Shown here: piece after piece, positions 23,899 to 35,289 of the stretch
Layout of the letters: every line of letters begins with the position of its first letter
How positions within the stretch are numbered: position 1 is the stretch's first letter
NCBI GenBank assembly: GCA_930367215.1
Contig: OV884060.1
Coordinates: forward strand, 101,084,151-101,148,150
Origin: Pollenia angustigena
Lineage: Eukaryota; Arthropoda; Insecta; Diptera; Polleniidae
Length of the DNA stretch: 64,000 nucleotides
Reading direction: 5' to 3'
Position numbers and translations under genes: made by a program
The notes under the pieces: generated by a model
The model's database searches: none
What the model saw: only the letters and a program-made list of their open reading frames with translations
What the model was told of the DNA's origin: nothing

Positions 23899-24149
23899 CC
23901 CTAACAGCGAAAATAACGTAAGCGCCAAAAATAAAAGTTTACAGGAGAGAGCTTTTTTGTTTTATTTCATATTAATTTTGTATGTAATTTGTCGCTTACA
24001 CTAAAATTGTTTTTGCTATAAAATCGTAACGGTACATTATGTGACCATGATATTTTAGGAGATGATGCAAGTGTTGCCAATAAAGATATTTATTAAAAAA
24101 AAAACGAAAATTGAAAATCATGTCGCTTACGTTATTTTCGCTGTTAGGG
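23899..24149. mobile_element. MITE with perfect 26-bp inverted repeats
   Basis: CCCTAACAGCGAAAATAACG then TAAGCG at the left is exactly inverted at the right (CGCTTACGTTATTTTCGCTG then TTAGGG). The 251-bp element shows no clear target duplication. Confidence 0.75.
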
Positions 24150-24579
24150 CTCGATGTGATTAAATTTGTAAATGGTGTAAATCGGCCTTAAAGTTATCAT
24201 AGTCCCAATATAAACTTCTCTCCAAAATAGGCTCTTTGTGTTCATAAACCAACTAATAATGTTTGTATTCAGATAAAATTCCCCCAAAACTAATGTACTG
24301 CAAACTAAATTCATTTTGGAATCGGTTCACTTTTGTTATGGTTAAACGTGAACCTATTCCAAAACAATCCCGGCACCATCCGAAAATGTCTTAGATTTCC
24401 TTTGGAATGTGAATATTAATATTAAATTAAGCGTTTGTTGATATTGTAGCTAGATGATACTCGGCACAAATATATCTTATATGAATTTTAATCCCATCGA
24501 ATATTCCTCTGTTTATATTATGAAATTAATTGTTGAAGGGATAAACTATTTCAATAAAACGTTCCATTTTTTTAATTCA

Positions 24580-24700
24580 AGTTTAAACGTGTCTGCAGCT
24601 GAAATATATGGACTTGCAGATTCTTGCAAATTACCACGGGTTCTAAAACGGTTAAACCAACCTTGGCTTCTTCCGCATTCTCGTCACTTGATAACGACTA
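24580..24700 (-). pseudogene. Tigger-like CENP-B HTH scrap
   Basis: The minus-strand frame gives GRSQGWFNRFRTRGNLQESA then SPYISAADTF. It parallels the SKGWFERFKKRHSLHNIKMS then GEAASADV segment of the Tigger transposase at 1837-2880, so it is probably a remnant of a related element. No DDE domain follows. Confidence 0.45.
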
Positions 24701-24889
24701 TTTTTTTCAGATCTTCAAATAAAGTTAAAACTTTCTTTAAAAAAATTTAAGATAATTTTAACTGCATATATTTAAATTTTTAGCGCATATATTTCTATTT
24801 TAAGTGCATTTTTTATGCGCATAAAACGCAATTTTAACTGCATAAAAGTCCGGGCCCTGTTCATAAACAATTTTTTTAGGAATGTTACA

Positions 24890-25735
24890 ATTACACTGCG
24901 GAACAGTAAGTTGGCGGTCTGGAATTTGATTGCAAATTTTTATTAATTTGAGGTCGCTAATTTCAAATCTAATCTCCATTTTTCTCTATCAGCTCTAGTT
25001 TTCGAGATATACCGTTATGTCCAAAATTAAGGCACTTTCACTTCATATATTGCAATAACTTAAAAACGGGTGATCTTATTCAGTTAAAAAACATCCGAAA
25101 CTCGGCAACAATATATTATCTTTAAGCCGTGCTTACATTGTTTTTACATTCGCCCTGTAGTTTCAGAGATATCGTAGAATTTTTGAAGAAACAATAGGGA
25201 CATTTTGAAAAAATAACTGTATATCGATTTCAATGCAAAAAGGAAAAAAACGTTATTGTTGTATGGAAATCGATATTCAGTTTTCTCAGTAAATTGTGAA
25301 TAAAATCAAAAGTTGTGCACCGTTTTCAATTATACAAATGTCATTTCATTCGAAATTATGTTAAGCTAAATGTTTTTAGACTAAAACTGTGACTATTGTC
25401 GCGTTTTTATTTTTAATGCATTTTTAAAAAACAAAAATTGTTTAAAGTCCTGTAACTCAGTAAATCTTTATCCCACCGACACCTTATGGATATGTTCTAA
25501 ATAAGAAAAGAGATTTCTATGCAAAATGTAAAATTTTGTAAAATTCAGTTGAACAGTTCTCGAGATTTTTCTAAATATCGAAAACAACTGCAGAAAAACA
25601 CGATTTTCGCGTTTATCTCGAAAACGCTTTTTGAGAAAAATAAATAAATGCCATATTCGAGTTCAGCAGCCCCAATTTAGCTTAGAAAATATCTAATTTT
25701 TGAGGTTAATTTTTTTGTGGCATAGTGTAATCGGT
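24890..25735. mobile_element. Possible TIR element with CACTGCGG / CACTATGCC ends
   Basis: ATTACACTGCGGAACAG at the left and the inverse of TGTGGCATAGTGTAAT at the right could be imperfect TIRs. The interior (CTCTAGTTTTCGAGATATAC, ACAGTTATTTTTTC-like blocks) resembles 37140-37400 in reverse. The flanks look like one mini-me-like repeat interrupted here. Confidence 0.4.
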
Positions 25736-26410
25736 CCATAATTGACCATAGGTTTCATATAAAGCGGCCTTCCGAAAAGCAATTTAAGAATCATTAAATT
25801 TTTTAATATTGTTGTACTGTGTTGAAATTTGGTCTAATATGGGTTTTTTTGATACTAGAAATAACTGTATCAAATTTTGTATTAAACAATACATAACACT
25901 GTACAACAAAATAATTTTTTTTCAAAATAACAATGTTCTACCAACTGATCTTGTAGAGGTCAACTGATCTTATAGAGGTCAATTAAAGATATACGTGTAT
26001 CGGCGTTTTAAAAATTTACATCTGAAACTCATTTTAGAAAATCTTGTGATACATTGGTTTGTGGTATTTAGTGTATTCGGAAGATTTATTTACACATTTC
26101 AGGCAACATTAACAATCTAACTCTTCTGGAAATGGGTCTTTTTGCAATTTTTTTGAAAAAAGCAAAAATAACCTTTAAGACAGGGATGTATGTAGTTGAA
26201 ATTTTCCGCAAAAATATTTGTCATGAAATTCTTTTATAGTTCTCCAAACGCACTTAAGTTGAAAATTCAACTTTAATGCCAGAAATAAGCCATTTAATGA
26301 TTGACTGTCAGTTCATAGATCCCATATAAAGCCCACTCCTAAAATATTCGAAATTTCGTTGGAGGGTATAAAAGATTCGGCATAGCCGAACATAGCAGTC
26401 ATATTTGATT
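25736..26410. repeat. Mini-me-like repeat tail
   Basis: AATTGACCATAGGTTTCATA, CATAGATCCCATATAAAGCC and the end GGAGGGTATAAAAGATTCGG followed by CATAGCCGAACATAGCA are shared with the repeats at 39460-39520 and 45790-45830. A short duplication, CAACTGATCTTRTAGAGGTC, occurs twice at 25940-25980. Confidence 0.55.
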
Positions 26411-28280
26411 TTTAATAAGATTTTAATTAACGTACTTACAGGGACTTAAGTCATTTGTAAAGTCAAATGAATTCATTCAATTCTATCTCTGAATTAAAAA
26501 TTTTAATACGTTTATTGAATTTTTACAAATTTACAAACATGAATTCCTGAGTGTATTTTTGTATTTTCTTATACTTAATGGTTGCTATAGAAATTTAGTA
26601 TTACATATCTATGAACAATTTTCTATAAATTTATTTAATATAAAAAGGTAAAATGTTAAGTTAAAAAAAAACTATTTTGTAATCTTTCATAGATATCGTC
26701 TTCTTAAATGCAAATGGACGATGCTATACTTTTACTGCCTGTTCATCGATTTCAACCGAACGTTTCGTTCGTTTAATTTACATTTTAAACAAGAAAAAAA
26801 GTGACAAAATCAATAAAAATATATTATATTTCGCATTTGATTTTCTTAATTAAAGTCGCTATTTTTAGGGGCAGGGGTCTAAAAATTTGAGCGAACAATG
26901 AAGTGTAATTACGTCCGTTTGCATTTAATGTGACGATACATGCATGCTTTGAATTGAAATATTTTAATATTGACACTGACAGACTGTTTTTGTTTCTTTG
27001 GAATTTCCTTTCTTGCCCAGACTTTGTGACATTGTTCAACCTTATAAGCTAGGCTATCATTGTTTATTGTTTTTCAGAAACTTTTAAGAAATATGTTTGC
27101 TTAATAGAAAATTTTAACGCATAACGTTTCAAACAACATTTCTAAAAGTTTTCAATATTGTGTTTGTTTTTCTAACTGACACAATATCCCCGAGGGTACT
27201 GAACTATTGATGTGTGTCTTTCTTTAGTTTTAAATACATTGTTTTAAGTATTCAATATGTGAAGGGTTACAACAAACAATTTTATGCCTTTTCAATTTTA
27301 GACAACATGCAAAAATTCAATAAAACCCTCTAAGGAAATTCTCGATTTGTTTGCCTTTATGTAATTATTTTGTAAGGAAAGTGTTTAATACAGAGAGACC
27401 ACTCTCCAAATTTCGATGCATTACGATCATTCAGAAGATTAAATAAAATAACTTAACACGTATTTTTTACTTTTCTTTAAGAATATTATCAACAAAACTA
27501 TTAAAATACTTAAAAAAAAAGTTAACTTTATATTCAAATTAATTATTTAAAATATCTCGTCATGTACAATGTAAATGTGTAAATCTTTATTTGAAGGGAA
27601 AGTACCATAAGAAGCAGAGATAGAAGGCTAGAATGTCCTACAAAAGTATAAGGGAGACAAAATCAATGGACGATCGGGGTAAAGTTTATAAAAAACTAAA
27701 TTTTCTAGGTGTAACTCCTCGGTAGTTATTGGACATTTTATGCATTTTTTCACTTTTACCTTGATAAGGAGCCATTTACCCTCAACCAAACTCTCCCAGT
27801 TTTTGCGACATGTATATTTTTTCCAAGCCTAACAAAATAAGATGCGGTAGCAATTCGAAATCGAAAAATCGTTCACTTTGTCATATCTTATGTACATGTT
27901 TATCTTTAAGATCGAATATAACATATTTTAGACATTTCTTTCTACGGATTTTATTAAACTTATGGTGTAACAGGTAGTTCCACCAATAGCAACAATGTAT
28001 CATTTGTCTGGGTTCTCACTATGAAATATTCTTTCAGAAAGCCTGAGTTCATTTGTGAGTAAGGAGACATAAAGAGCATGTCTCAATATCTTTTTGAATC
28101 AATAGCGGTATTTCATTTTAAACGGTATATTTTAGTAACGGTATCAGTTGCCTACCTTGATTATTTTCAACTTATTTAGCTTTTTACAAATACATACAGC
28201 CATTCACACTACAAACCTAGTAAAAGCTTTATGTTGCTATGGTTAGAACTCAAAATAAAAGCCTTATGGCGATTTTTTTA
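26411..28280. other. AT-rich stretch, no supported gene
   Basis: Only short frames are present. TTAAATGCAAATGGACG (26705) and its near-inverse CGTCCGTTTGCATTTAA (26912) form a weak inverted repeat about 220 bp across that might be an old MITE. Confidence 0.35.
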
Positions 28281-28281
28281 C

Positions 28282-28725
28282 TGAAAAATATGTTGCGTTA
28301 ATGTTACATGCACCTTATTTTTTGTTCGTTTTAACAAAAAATACAACTGTCGGAAAAAGTTTTAAGTTCTTTTGTGAAAATGTTGATGAAAAACATGTTG
28401 CATATTTACCCTTAGCTTTAAGTACAACTTTGGAACTAACTACTTTGTTTGTACAGCTGAGCTTTTATTTTATTTGTCATAACACATACCGCTCATAATT
28501 TTGTGAAAAGATTGTTTTAAAACGAAATATAAAAATATAAACATTTATTAATTTTAATTTTTCAAGTAATTGGGGATACCACCTAGGCCGGAATTATGTT
28601 TTAAGGCCGCTAATGAATTACATTAATGATAAAAGTGTTGATTGAAGTTGCACAACGTGTAACAGCTCGTGTTACTAAAGATAACATTAAAAAGTGTTAC
28701 ACGTTTGTACTGCAACATATTCGTC
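28282..28725. mobile_element. ATGTTGC-TIR non-autonomous element, copy 2
   Basis: Left ATGTTGCGTTAATGTTACAT and right (inverted) ATGTTGCAGTACAAACGTGT are the ends. The body aligns with 8720-8990 and 9507-9590 but lacks the nested 338-bp MITE found there. Copies differ by many substitutions and small indels, so the family is old. Confidence 0.65.
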
Positions 28726-28984
28726 ACAGAAAATAAATCGCTATTATATACTTTAATTTACAAATTTTCATTTAATATACTTAATTTTATATAAATTATA
28801 TCGTTGCCATGTTTAAAATATTAAAAAATTTTCGAGCTTTATTAATATTTGAAATAATAAAGGTCGAATAAAATACATATTATATTAACCATGTTTCTAT
28901 GTTTGCGACATAAAACATGATTAAAGAAATATTTGAAAAGTTTTTGCATAGTTTTAGAACTATAAGAAATGTAGGGGATAAGGG

Positions 28985-29210
28985 AAAGTGAAGCGAATGT
29001 AAATGCCATAACCATATTGCCCCATGGCATGTCCTTTCTATATGACAACTCTACCCACTTTCAATTCTCGACTTTGTGTCACCTGTTTATTAGCTAACAA
29101 GGCTCTGTCGGCCGACCCAAGGCGGTATAATCTTTCTTGTTGGCCAGGAGGCCGGCCAGCAGTTCCAGCACCAAGATCTGATCACCTTATCACCTGGCCA
29201 TCTTAAAAAC
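28985..29210. other. Locally GC-rich block of unknown origin
   Basis: The sequence around CTGTCGGCCGACCCAAGGCG and GGCCAGGAGGCCGGCCAGCA stands out from the AT-rich surroundings. It has a 60-codon plus frame and partial minus frames, but no motif I recognise. It could be a scrap of a coding exon or of a retroelement. Confidence 0.4.
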
Positions 29211-29419
29211 AACTGGTTATCGAAAACTCTACAAATAATTTACATAAAGTATGTAAACTAAGTATTTTTATGAGGTGTCTCACTTATATTGGGAGTGGCT
29301 GTACTTGTTTTTATCAAAGCAGTGGCGATATATTTAAACACAGATATTATAAAATGTTGTAGTTTTATAAAGAGAAATAAAATTGTCGTCTGCAAATAAA
29401 CGTTTATATGTACATATAA

Positions 29420-29798
29420 AGGTGCTATCAGACGGGATGTATTTTACATATGTACTGTCACTTTTCTTTCCCATATGTAATTCCGTATGTATGTCAAAAT
29501 TTCCATTTTACATACGATTCATAATTTTTGCTATCATACCTGCTTATGTTTTTCCTTATGACATAACCTATAAATGTAAACAAAAGCTGACTTTTGTTTA
29601 CGTTTCAAAACAAACCAGCTGTTTTGTTTATGTTTGCCACAGGAAAATAGAGCGTGTTCTAATCGAAAAATTTACATATGTATTTCCACATGTTTTTTAC
29701 ACATGCAAAGTTTCATATGTATCACACGATGTGTACAACTTTTACAGATGGAAAATTTGACAGTACATATGCAAAATACATCCCGTCTGATAGCACCT
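29420..29798. mobile_element. TAA-flanked MITE with 42-bp inverted repeats
   Basis: AGGTGCTATCAGACGGGATG and the following 22 bases are inverted at the right end with one mismatch. TAA flanks both ends (29417-29419 and 29799-29801), a PIF/Harbinger-type TWA target. The 125-codon frame inside is a by-product of the palindromic AT-rich sequence and has no recognisable domain. Confidence 0.85.
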
Positions 29799-29801
29799 TA
29801 A

Positions 29802-30819
29802 CTGTAAATATGTTTATTAGAAACATAAGTAAGTATAATAAGATAAATCATAATATATTAGAATAAAATTTCAAATACTCTTCTACACGTAAATACATAC
29901 AAGTGTATATTAAAGATGTTTTTTTTATAATATGGGGAACTTTGGGCCCCACCCGGCACGGCTAGGCACCGTCGGATTGACCTGAAAAATTAGATCATGA
30001 TTTCTTACACCAAACCTCATATTTTAAGCAGCGCAAACAATTAAATTAAAAAAAAATTGCGACCAGTCTAGTGTATATAAATGTATTATATTCATGTTTA
30101 ACAAAAGGCAGAATGAAGTATTTTTTAATATAATTTAATAAATAATAAAACAGATGAAAATATATCCACATCTATGTGTGTGTGTAAAGTTTTTAAATTT
30201 TGACGGTCTTATTTAAAAAAAATAAAACAGGTTTATGAAACGGATTTTCTTTAAAAATTTTATTAATAATCCCTTTTAAAGCATGCTATATTTCTTATAA
30301 ATAAGGGGGTCTTTAAGAAATTTTAAAAATTTGATTTTGTTTTGTTTTTGCTTGTGTGACTATCGAAAAAGGCATGTGTTCATCTACCACGTCTTAGTGA
30401 GTATTTGAATGAATGCACCCAGTATAGAAAAAAAAAGAATCAATAAAATGTTGACAATTTGACAAAGGTAATTGTTTTATCGAAAAGGGAACAAATTAAA
30501 AAAAGCAATCATGTGATTTTCATTAATAATAAAATGCCAACATATAAAATATATTAGACAGAAAAAAGGGTAGAAAGAAATAAAATCAAACTTTTTGCGA
30601 ATGTGTGTGTGTGTGTTTTTTCATGGCATAAAATCTATTAAATCCGTTTAAATTGGTTTGGTTACAATTGAGACAATGGATTAAGTTATAGAATGAAGAG
30701 AAAAGTTCACTTTTCAGCTGAAGTCAATATACATTCCACTAACGAGATATAATCTTATATTTTTTAAGTATACTTGTATGAATGTATCTTATACATACAA
30801 ATTAACAAATATATATAGC
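29802..30819. other. AT-rich stretch, no supported gene
   Basis: Contains a GT microsatellite (30603-30616) and A-rich runs. GGGCCCCACCCGGCACGGC at 29944 is a short GC-rich island without a readable frame. Confidence 0.35.
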
Positions 30820-31057
30820 TCATTTGCTGCAAGACCGGCATAACTCAAAAAAATCCATTTCGAGATAAACGCATTTAAACTTTTTGATTCGTTCTAACTA
30901 CTTAGAAAAAAAGAAGACACATTCTCTTCAAACTGGCAAAGTATAAAAGATATAAAGATAAATTTAATACACAATATTAAGAAAACATAGCGAACAATTC
31001 TGCATCTCTAACTCCAAAATTTAATTTTTTGAGTTATGCCGGTCTTGCAGCAAATGA
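30820..31057. mobile_element. MITE with TCATTTGCTGCAAGACCGG ends
   Basis: TCATTTGCTGCAAGACCGGC and ATAACTCAAAAAAAT at the left are inverted at the right (GAGTTATGCCGGTCTTGCAG then CAAATGA). The 238-bp element has 30-plus paired bases at its ends and no coding potential. Confidence 0.75.
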
Positions 31058-31590
31058 TCGATATGTATGTACTTCTGTAAAGAGAAAATATAAAAATGTC
31101 TCCATAAAATAATTAATGGCATATGTGTGACAGTTTTAAATAAAGTTTGAATACGCAGTTATGAAAAAGGAAAATAAATCACAATTTATAATAAATAAAA
31201 AAAGTTTAAACTCAAGTCCAAATTATTTTATTTCCATTTTTCATACCAATAAAAAATTAACAAACTAAAAAATGATTCTTTTAAAATTAATTTTCAAAGT
31301 AGAAATATAAACAAGTGTTTATTCACCAGATTACTCCTCCTCCAGTGATAACGCCAGATATTAATTCGAACAGTTTTACCAGATCGAAGTACTCGAGATA
31401 GTGTTTTGCGGGACAATTTTCATTAAGATTATTTAAAACTATAGCAGGTTTTAATCGATCAACTGATATGGTTTTTTTTCACCATTAACATTTACAACGT
31501 ATGTTTTTCATTCTTTGTTGAAGGTTGAAGTGGTGGACGATCAGCGTCATCCCGAATAAAAACCAATGATGATTGATGTAATTCTTTGGG

Positions 31591-32290
31591 TTATACATAT
31601 ATCTGCGTATCCCCATGTCTTACTATCTTTTTGGCTTTAACATTCTCCATGTTCAATTTAAGTTCTTTAACCCATTCAGAGTTAATGTTCTTTTGTTCAA
31701 ACTCAGTAAAAAATTCGCCTGGCAATGCCAAGTCTTTACCATACACTGATCCAGCAGGTGATACGTTTAGAACACGATTTATAGAAGACCTTAAACCCAA
31801 CAAAACTATTGGTAAAACATCTTACCAACGTGAATTTGTATGGCACATAATTGCTGATTTAAGCGTCCGATGGCAACGATCAATTTGTCCATTCGCCTGA
31901 GGGTGGTAGGGTGTGGTATGAGTTATACATATTCCCAAAAGTTTACAAAACTCCTTGAATGACGAGGATTCGAATTGACGTCCTTGGTCAGTAGTAAGTT
32001 GGTTAGGTAAACCAAATCGTGATACCCATCCATGGAGGAACGCTTTGGCAACTGATTCTGGCGTAATATCACTCACTGGTATTGCCTCGGGCCAGCGTGT
32101 AAATCTATCATGCACGTCAGGCAATACTTAAATTCACCTGACAGAGGTAGGCCAACAACCTTAAATCTTTCATCTGGAACAGGAAATTTTCTCAGTACAC
32201 TTTTAGTATGACGTTGCACTTTGCATTGTTGGCATTTGATGCAAGATTTTGACAAAATTGAAATAGCCTTACGCATGCCAGGCCATACAA
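31591..32290 (-). pseudogene. Integrase of the LTR element (fragmented)
   Basis: Three frames together cover the protein. 32276-32140 has the zinc-finger Cys pair (KSCIKCQQCKVQRH). 32124-31822 has the rve core DRFTRWPEAIPVSD, then LTTDQGRQFES (second catalytic Asp) and YHPQANGQIDRCHR, where the usual catalytic Glu (in 'NG..ER.HR') is Asp. 31803-31591 is the C-terminal region. The first catalytic Asp lies at a frameshift near 32125. It would have inserted the cDNA; this copy cannot. Confidence 0.8.
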
Positions 32291-33207
32291 ATCTATCAGA
32301 AATTACCTTGATTGAAGATTTAGATCCAGGATGATTTACGTTGTGTAAATAATCAAAAACGATTTTCCGACATTTTTTTGTGATGAAGGGTCTAATTTAA
32401 TTTTAGAAAATACTTCCTTACCGGCAAGCATGTATGAGAAATCGTAAATGTGCGGAACCGGATAACGATCAGGAACTGTTATATTGTTAAGTGCTCTGTT
32501 ATCTCCGCAGGAACGCCACATACTGTTACCTTTTTGAACCATATGAAGAAAAATCAAGATATACAGTATTCCACGGATAATTACCTCGACAAAAATGCCA
32601 ATATTTTTGGGTAATTATGCGGGGTAAGCATTTAAACGAATACGCTTAACTACCTCGTTGAGGTAATAATAAGAATACGTTTAACTACCTCTTTGAGGTA
32701 ATTAAGCGAATTCGTTTAAATACCTCAGTGAGGTAATTAGACGTATTTATTTACAAGATAACTTAACATTGATGTATGAAAAAATTTAAGAAAGGAATTT
32801 TTACATGTATCAGCTATTATTTGTTATAAATTTGGTGTATCTAGATAATATGAATCTTGACCTCATAACATAACTTTTAGGGTCTATGAAATAACTCCCA
32901 CGAAATAAGTCCCACTTTTAAAAACGAAATAAGTCCCACCAAAAATTGCTTAAAAAAATGAAATAACTCCCACGAAATAAGTCCCACTTTTGAAAGCGAA
33001 ATAAGTCCCACCAAAATGAAATGATTTAAAAATTTACTTGAAATGAAATAACTCCCACACAAAATGAAAAAACTCCCCCTTAAATAATATATTTCTTAAA
33101 TGAATTAAGTCCCACTTTCATAAACGAAATAAGTCCCACTTTTTCACTGTTTAATGCGATTTCAAATAAGAAGTATTTGGCTCTTCGAAAAAAACACGTC
33201 GAATAAT

Positions 33208-33978
33208 ATGAATAATCAAAGCAGAGGAATAATAAAGAAAAATCGTATGCAAGCTTGCAGAAGGCTTCTTAATGGAATGGATATTACGAATTTTGATAGA
33301 GTTCCAGAATTGAAGCACAGCCGCGAATAACGTTTTAAGTTACAAAATAATAATTTTTCAGGAGAGCAAAAAAACGTTTTTTGACCAGGCAGCATTATTT
33401 GTTTTAAAATTTTTTTTTTCTATTATTAAAAATAATGATAATAAAAACTTTAATGCAAAAGGCTTTTAAAACATTATTCCGCACTGCAAAACCATTTCGG
33501 TTTCATCATTGTGTTAGTAACTTGCAATGTTCTTCCACTGGCTGACACTTTGTACGCCATTTTGAAGGCGTTGAGGTGCATAGTTTTGGTTGATTTTATG
33601 TTTAAACTGTGTAAGAGTGTAAGGTTAACGGTTATCTGCAAAAAAACAGGTTTTGCAAAATGTGGCTTTTACAACGTTATTCGCGGCTGTGCTTCAATTT
33701 ATTATTAATTCTTTTTTCGGTCAAGGAACGTATAGAGAACGCCTACTAGTAACAACGTTTGGATTCGTAAATGGATTAAGTACAGATCAATTGTTCTTAT
33801 TATTAAGATGGAAACCGTTTTGGAAGGAACATTAGATTAAAATTATCGACCTTTATAAATGGCTTTAAGATCCAGTGCATGGTAGACGGTATTATAGTTT
33901 TAACGTGGCATTGGGATTAGTTGTATTTTGTAATGGTGATATTAGAAAACATGGAACACGAATTCCAATTTCCTACTA
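33208..33978 (+). pseudogene. Unrecognised protein relic in the long-TIR element, split by a MITE
   Basis: A first part from ATG 33208 reads MNNQSRGIIKKNRMQACRRL then LNGMDITNFDRVPEL. After the MITE (33308-33699) the plus-strand frame resumes with GQGTYRERLLVTTFGFVNGL then STDQLFLLLRWKPFWKEH, one stop, DLYKWL, another stop, and GRRYYSFNVALGLVVFCNGD then IRKHGTRIPIS. The amino-acid composition is protein-like and low in repeats, unlike nearby random frames. I do not recognise the family. It may be the element's own replication protein or a captured host gene. Confidence 0.55.
33308..33699. mobile_element. AATTGAAGC-TIR MITE, copy 1
   Basis: AATTGAAGCACAGCCGCGAA and TAACGTT at the left are inverted at the right. 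The 392-bp body aligns in reverse orientation with 44684-45075. It interrupts the unrecognised coding relic. AATT at each end may be a 4-bp target duplication or part of the repeat. Confidence 0.85.
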
Positions 33979-34287
33979 AAAATATAATAAAACACATACA
34001 TACATAATTACGTCAACAATTTTTTTTAATATTGTTTTTCCAGTAGTTAAGTTCGGTACCTATTTGTACACATTTCTTTAAAGTTTTTTTTATTATAGTA
34101 AGTATAAAGTAATTAATAACAAAAAAATGAGAGCCATGAGAGATAAGGACAAAAAATTATAGTTGTCCCTTTTACGAAATGTCCAATATATAACTTTTTG
34201 CATAAGAAAAAAAATGAGAAATAAAGCCATAATGGCCTTATATTTCATGGCTCTATCGCACTCCTCCATAAAAAAATCATTTATTTA

Positions 34288-34424
34288 TCAGATAAATATT
34301 TGAAGGGTTTCATGAACTTCTGCACGACAGAATGGACATACTAGTTTACTGGTTTGATCAATTTTGTGAGTTTGCATTGTAAGACAGCATTCACTGCAAA
34401 TTTTCAAGTGCTTACAAATATAAA
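34288..34424 (-). pseudogene. RING-finger C-terminal half
   Basis: The minus-strand frame reads ICKHLKICSECCLTMQTHKI, then KLVCPFCRAEVHETLQIFI and a stop at 34288. The order C-x-H-x3-C-x2-C-x22-C-x2-C is the second half of a RING-HC zinc finger, usually found at the very C-terminus of E3 ubiquitin ligases such as IAP-type proteins. The first zinc ligands are missing because the element's repeat array begins just upstream. Convergent with the plus-strand relic in the same element. Confidence 0.65.
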
Positions 34425-35289
34425 TTTAGGGGTATGAAATAACTCCCACTTTACAAAACGAATTTATTCCCACTCAAAACGAAATAAGTCCCACTTGAAA
34501 TAAAAACGCGTAACAAAATAAGTCCCATCAATTGACGAAATAAGTCCCACTTTTAAAAACGAAATAACTCCCACTTTCAAAACAGCAATTTTTTGTGGGA
34601 CTTATTTCGTTTTTAAAAGTGGGACTTATTTCGTGGGAGTTATTTCATAGACCCTAACTTTTAATGCAAATATTAATTTGTTGAATATTTTGCTTCAAGC
34701 CATATTTTGTTTTTTTAGGCATATTTTTTAAAAACAAATTTAGTTGATATTTTCAAATTTTTAACAAATAAAACTTGGTTGCATTACTTGCTGTGTTTTT
34801 TTCAAATAGTACTGAGGCAATTAAACGAATGAAATGTAGGTATAATTTTGTTTTGGGAGTTAAATTTTTAAGGCAATTATCCGAATCGGGTAATAAAGCG
34901 TATGAGAATTAAACATGGATTTTTGTTTAAAAAATGGAAGAAAAAAACGGGGATTTAAAACTCGAGGTAAGTAATCGTGAAAGGCATTTAAGCGTGGAGT
35001 AATTATCCGGGTTATACTGTATTCGAATTCTTGCTTTGCTATTTTCAATTTTTCTGGAGAAAGTCTACGTGGTTTTGCATGGACTTTTGATCCATTCGTT
35101 TCAATTTCATGGGCCACAGAATGTTTAACTTGTGGCAATTTTTTACTAGGAACGGTGACGTCAGCGAATTCTAAAAGGATTGATTGAAACTTACCAGGCT
35201 CTTTTGAAACGCTCTTGAGAGTTAAATCCTGCGGAATGTTTTAAGATTGGTTGTAGAATCGACTAAGCAGTTATTTTTCATATCAACTA

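Larger units (their letters stand above)
32880..34654. mobile_element. Long-TIR element carrying coding relics, 9-bp flanking repeat
   Basis: The ends start GGGTCTATGAAATAACTCCC and pair over about 70 bases, including repeats of AAATAAGTCCCAC. Further AAATAAGTCCCAC minisatellite copies extend to about 33140 on the left and begin at about 34435 on the right. TAACTTTTA occurs at both edges (32871-32879, 34655-34663), giving an 8-9-bp duplication. Inside are a plus-strand reading frame interrupted by a MITE and a minus-strand RING-finger tail. Duplication length and long TIRs would fit a MULE-type element, but no transposase is recognisable. Confidence 0.7.
32564..35019. mobile_element. Pogo/Tigger-type element inserted at TA in the RT
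   Basis: The ends CAGTATTCCACGGATAATTA and, reversed, CAGTATAACCCGGATAATTA are inverted repeats, flanked by TA (32562-32563 and 35020-35021). Three subterminal repeats containing TACCTCNNTGAGGTAATTA-like palindromes and CGAATACGTTTAA occur at 32640-32750. No transposase remains: outside the nested element (32880-34654) only about 680 bp of non-coding sequence is its own. Confidence 0.85.
32405..35138 (-). pseudogene. RT fragments of the LTR element, split by a DNA transposon
   Basis: The upstream piece (35138-35022) reads VKHSVAHEIETNGSKVHAKP then RRLSPEKLKIAKQEFEY, the start of Ty3/Gypsy RT. The downstream piece (32561-32405) reads HMVQKGNSMWRSCGDNRALN then NITVPDRYPVPHIYDF and GKEVFSKI, normally some 25 residues further on. 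Between them lies the 2.46 kb element 32564-35019. The palm motif with the catalytic Asp pair and the RNase H domain are deleted. Confidence 0.8.

Noticed and set aside
29383..29760. 125-codon frame
   Set aside because: Lies in a palindromic AT-rich MITE, is dominated by Tyr/Phe/Val from TA-rich sequence, and has no motif.
31586..31900. 104-codon plus frame
   Set aside because: Antisense of the LTR-element integrase.
32880..33140. AAATAAGTCCCAC repeats, considered as CRISPR or regulatory operators
   Set aside because: They are inverted at the other end of the same element and form its TIR/subterminal array.
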